9,958 nt of DNA, from assembly GCA_031257235.1 (NCBI GenBank), contig JAIRPA010000149.1, positions 1 to 9,958 on the forward strand. The letters are read 5' to 3'. Below, piece by piece: positions 7,935 through 9,958 of the stretch. Source of the stretch: Burkholderiales bacterium. GTDB taxonomy: Bacteria > Pseudomonadota > Gammaproteobacteria > Burkholderiales > Casimicrobiaceae. A model generated the notes under the pieces. The model was not told the origin of the DNA. It saw only the letters and a list, made by a program, of their open reading frames with translations, and did not search any database. The position numbers and the translations under genes are program-made. Within the stretch, counting starts at the first letter, position 1; the number at the start of each line of letters is the position of its first letter.

Positions 7935-8096
7935 TGCTTTGGAAAGCGCCGTGGATTCTGCGAATTCGCGATGTGACGCGCTTCAATGAAGGTGTTTCTG
8001 ATACCTAAAGCATAACGGCTTGGCTTCTGCGACTAAACTCGACGGCAAAAAGTAAAAGCGACACAAAAGTAAACACAACACTTTGGAAGACGCCAC

Positions 8097-9233
8097 ATGA
8101 ACATCAACACAACTTATTTAGGGGGCAACACTTCAAAACCTTCTCCAAGAAAGGTTTGTGGTTTATGGGCAATCCTCTTCATTTTGGGCTGGTTATTTTC
8201 AGGCACGGTTGCCGCATCTGATCAATTCTTATTGGGTTTGCCGCCGTTGGACACCTCCCATGACACCCCCGCCAAAATCGCGTTGGGCAAGAAACTCTTT
8301 TTTGACACGCGCTTGAGTTCAAGCGGCACCATTGCGTGCAGCAGCTGTCACGTGCCGGAAAAAGCCTTCACCGATGAATTACCTTTGGCAAAAGGGGTGG
8401 CCAACCGCATCGGCACCAGAAACACGCCGACGATCATCAACGCCGCGTTCAATACCTCGCAGTTTTGGGATGGTCGCCGCCCGACTTTAGAAGAACAATC
8501 CTTAGACCCTATCGTGAATCAAAAAGAACACGGGTTAAAAGATATTGATGAAATATTAAAAATATTTCGTCAACTTTATGATTACACCAGCGCGGTGGAA
8601 GAAGTGTTTGGGGTCTCATTAGAAAACACTCAACCCGAACATTTAAAAGCCTCCTTAGCCGCCTTTGAGCGCACGATTATTGCCGGAGATTCTGCTTTTG
8701 ATCGTTATTATTTTTTGGGAGACACCTCCGCGTTATCCAAAAGCGCGGAACGTGGTTATAAAGTGTTTACCGGTCACGCGCAGTGTTCGCGTTGCCACCT
8801 CATCGAAAAAAATCATGCCTTATTGACCGACAATAAGTTTCATCGTTTGAGTATCGGCTTACGATCCGCCGGCGATAAACTCTCGCGCGCGGCAGTCGGC
8901 ATTGTCAACGCCATCCACAAAAACGAAAACACGGGAAATCAAATTTTAAGCGATGAAGACACCGCCGAGCTTGGTTACTTTGTGGTCACGCAAAACCCCA
9001 ACGATATTGGTAAATTCAGAACGCCGAGTCTGCGCAATGTGGCGTTGACCGCACCTTACATGCACGACGGCAGTATCGCCACCTTAGAGGACGCCATTGA
9101 ATGGGAGGCGTATTACCGAAGCGACGCAGAACAAACGCCTTTATTTTTAACGCCGGAAGAAAAAGAAGACTTAGCGGCGTTTTTAAAGTCTTTGACGAGC
9201 TCATCGCTTTCGCGGTTTGAGCCTCGCAATTAA
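8097..9233 (+). CDS. Di-heme cytochrome c peroxidase, MauG/CcpA family, periplasmic
   Basis: A complete 378-residue protein with a GGAAG ribosome site 7 bases before its ATG. A signal peptide (hydrophobic about 22-36, cleavage near VAA at 38-40) sends it to the periplasm. Two c-type heme sites are present, C81-S-S-C-H85 and C230-S-R-C-H234, about 149 residues apart as usual for this family. Other family marks are GKKLFFDTRLSSSGTIACSSCH, RNTPTIINAAFN, FWDGR with W124 (the position of the conserved inter-heme Trp), EHG, and FRTPSLRNVALTAPYMHDGS near the end. Classical members reduce hydrogen peroxide to water with electrons from small cytochromes or cupredoxins; MauG-like members use a high-valent di-heme state to oxidise protein residues. 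After heme 1 the loop reads AKGVANRIGTRN and lacks the His that classical bacterial peroxidases have there, which leans towards the MauG-like group. The true substrate cannot be told from sequence. The next gene, gspE, begins 18 bases downstream. Confidence 0.93.
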   Translation: MNINTTYLGGNTSKPSPRKVCGLWAILFILGWLFSGTVAASDQFLLGLPPLDTSHDTPAKIALGKKLFFDTRLSSSGTIACSSCHVPEKAFTDELPLAKGVANRIGTRNTPTIINAAFNTSQFWDGRRPTLEEQSLDPIVNQKEHGLKDIDEILKIFRQLYDYTSAVEEVFGVSLENTQPEHLKASLAAFERTIIAGDSAFDRYYFLGDTSALSKSAERGYKVFTGHAQCSRCHLIEKNHALLTDNKFHRLSIGLRSAGDKLSRAAVGIVNAIHKNENTGNQILSDEDTAELGYFVVTQNPNDIGKFRTPSLRNVALTAPYMHDGSIATLEDAIEWEAYYRSDAEQTPLFLTPEEKEDLAAFLKSLTSSSLSRFEPRN

Positions 9234-9251
9234 CGATCATTCTATTGTCCC

Positions 9252-9958
9252 ATGAGCCCGATTTTTCAATTACCCGCGGATACACAACGCCCCACGCTCC
9301 CCGAAATATTGATTTCGCGGGGGAAGCTCACGCGTGGGCAGCTGGATCGGGCGTTACGTTTATTGCAAGAAGCACCGAATGAAACCTTGACGCATTTGTT
9401 GATTACGCTGGGTTTGGTCGCGCCGACGGATTTGGCGGAGGCTTTAGCGGAAGTTCATCAAGTGCCTTTGGTTCGCGCTGACACCTTTCCCGAATTACCG
9501 ATCTTGGAAGACCGCGTTTCTCCGCGCTTTTTGCGCGAGTCTATTGTCTTACCACTTCACGAAACCGAAGACACCATCACCCTCGCCGTGGCAGACCCCG
9601 GTGACAACTATATTATCGACGCCATTGCCGCTGCCGCCGGAAAAACCGCCCGCTTTTGTATCGGGTTGCCGCAAGAAATAGAATCCGCGCTGGATCGCTT
9701 ATACAGTCATGCTTCATCCTCTACCGATCCGATACTCAATCATGAACCGGAGGCGGGCAACGCCTTTGAGTTTGAAACCGATGTACAACAATTAAAAGAT
9801 TTGGCGTCCGAGGCACCGGTGATTCGATTGGTCTCACTGATCATCAGTAACGCGTTAGCCACACGCGCCTCAGACATTCACATTGAGCCCTTTGAAGATC
9901 GTTTGGCGGTACGCTATCGAATCGACGGCGTGCTGCATGAAATCGAATCTCCCCCCAA
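9252..9958 (+). CDS. gspE: Type II secretion system assembly ATPase GspE, N-terminal part; runs off the right edge
   Basis: The frame opens with ATG at 9252 and stays open for 235 codons to the window edge. Residues about 12-155 form the GspE/PilB N-terminal domain (LPEILISRGKLTRGQLDRAL, then the LPL...DTITLAVADPGD region), which in type II systems docks on the cytoplasmic part of GspL. The EAPVIRLVSLIISNAL helix near 187 and the hallmark S207-D-I-H-I-E-P213, followed by RYRIDGVLHE, begin the ATPase core. The Walker A, Asp boxes, Walker B and zinc-binding CxxC motifs would lie beyond the window. The protein is a hexameric cytoplasmic ATPase that powers pseudopilus assembly. PilB and MshE type IV pilus ATPases share this layout, so the gsp assignment rests on overall resemblance and would be settled by the next genes. 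There is no good Shine-Dalgarno in the 18 bases after the peroxidase stop, which suggests translational coupling or weak initiation. Confidence 0.82.
   Translation, partial: MSPIFQLPADTQRPTLPEILISRGKLTRGQLDRALRLLQEAPNETLTHLLITLGLVAPTDLAEALAEVHQVPLVRADTFPELPILEDRVSPRFLRESIVLPLHETEDTITLAVADPGDNYIIDAIAAAAGKTARFCIGLPQEIESALDRLYSHASSSTDPILNHEPEAGNAFEFETDVQQLKDLASEAPVIRLVSLIISNALATRASDIHIEPFEDRLAVRYRIDGVLHEIESPP

Larger units (their letters stand above)
7741..8096. other. Divergent intergenic region between the operon and the peroxidase gene
   Basis: These 356 bases separate two genes transcribed away from each other. The left half (about 7750-7900) is very AT-rich and contains the minus-strand promoter. 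A perfect plus-strand TATAAT at 7828-7833 overlaps that promoter, but it has no recognisable -35 at 16-18 bases and would leave a leader of over 250 bases. The right half is less AT-rich and holds a small inverted repeat at 7918-7934 and a 10-bp palindrome GCGAATTCGC at 7960-7969. I find no convincing promoter close to the plus-strand gene and no small gene or RNA that I could support. Confidence 0.5.

Noticed and set aside
7960..7969. 10-bp palindrome GCGAATTCGC as an operator
   Set aside because: It is short, lies about 130 bases from the nearest start with no promoter beside it, and could occur by chance.
8097..9233. MbnH (MXAN_0977-type di-heme enzyme) identity for the peroxidase
   Set aside because: The segment after heme 1 (RNTPTIINAAFNTSQFWDGR) follows the general MauG/CcpA pattern as I recall it, and no MbnP-like partner gene is adjacent.

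Overview
The window looks like proteobacterial chromosome, probably Gammaproteobacteria. The evidence is a type II secretion ATPase (GspE) with a full N-terminal domain, a periplasmic di-heme peroxidase, a sigma70-type promoter, and large Sec-exported surface or secreted proteins of the Gram-negative kind. GC content is moderate by eye. I cannot name a genus.

The layout has two divergent halves. On the minus strand, from a promoter at about 7850 leftwards, a 1030-residue exported repeat protein (7740-4648) is followed after 68 bases by a very large RHS/YD-repeat protein. That protein starts at 4579 and reads without a stop through the left edge: 1526 residues are visible and its C-terminus is missing. 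On the plus strand, a MauG/CcpA-family di-heme cytochrome c peroxidase (8097-9233) is followed after 18 bases by gspE (from 9252), which runs off the right edge. A 356-base AT-rich intergenic region separates the halves. It holds a near-consensus promoter for the minus-strand pair, a perfect but unsupported -10 on the plus strand, and a small REP-like inverted repeat.

The minus-strand pair is the accessory and most interesting part. The RHS protein carries, in order, a signal peptide, kelch-like beta-propeller repeats, a bacterial Ig-like domain, an Ala/Thr/Ser-rich linker, a carboxypeptidase-regulatory/transthyretin-like domain, a plug-like region, a cysteine-rich GDPV junction and more than 20 YD repeats. 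The visible part stops at a YYWDARNQL sequence, the kind of motif found close to the RHS core end, so a variable C-terminal (possibly toxin) domain and any immunity gene would lie just left of the window. The upstream protein begins with a single pair of YD motifs after its signal peptide, then an IPT/TIG domain and four tandem copies of a two-module beta-sandwich repeat. Shared operon, shared Sec export and shared YD motifs suggest that the two act together outside the cytoplasm. That is inference.

The plus-strand genes look like housekeeping or core accessory functions: periplasmic peroxide reduction or di-heme oxidation, and the start of a probable type II secretion cluster.
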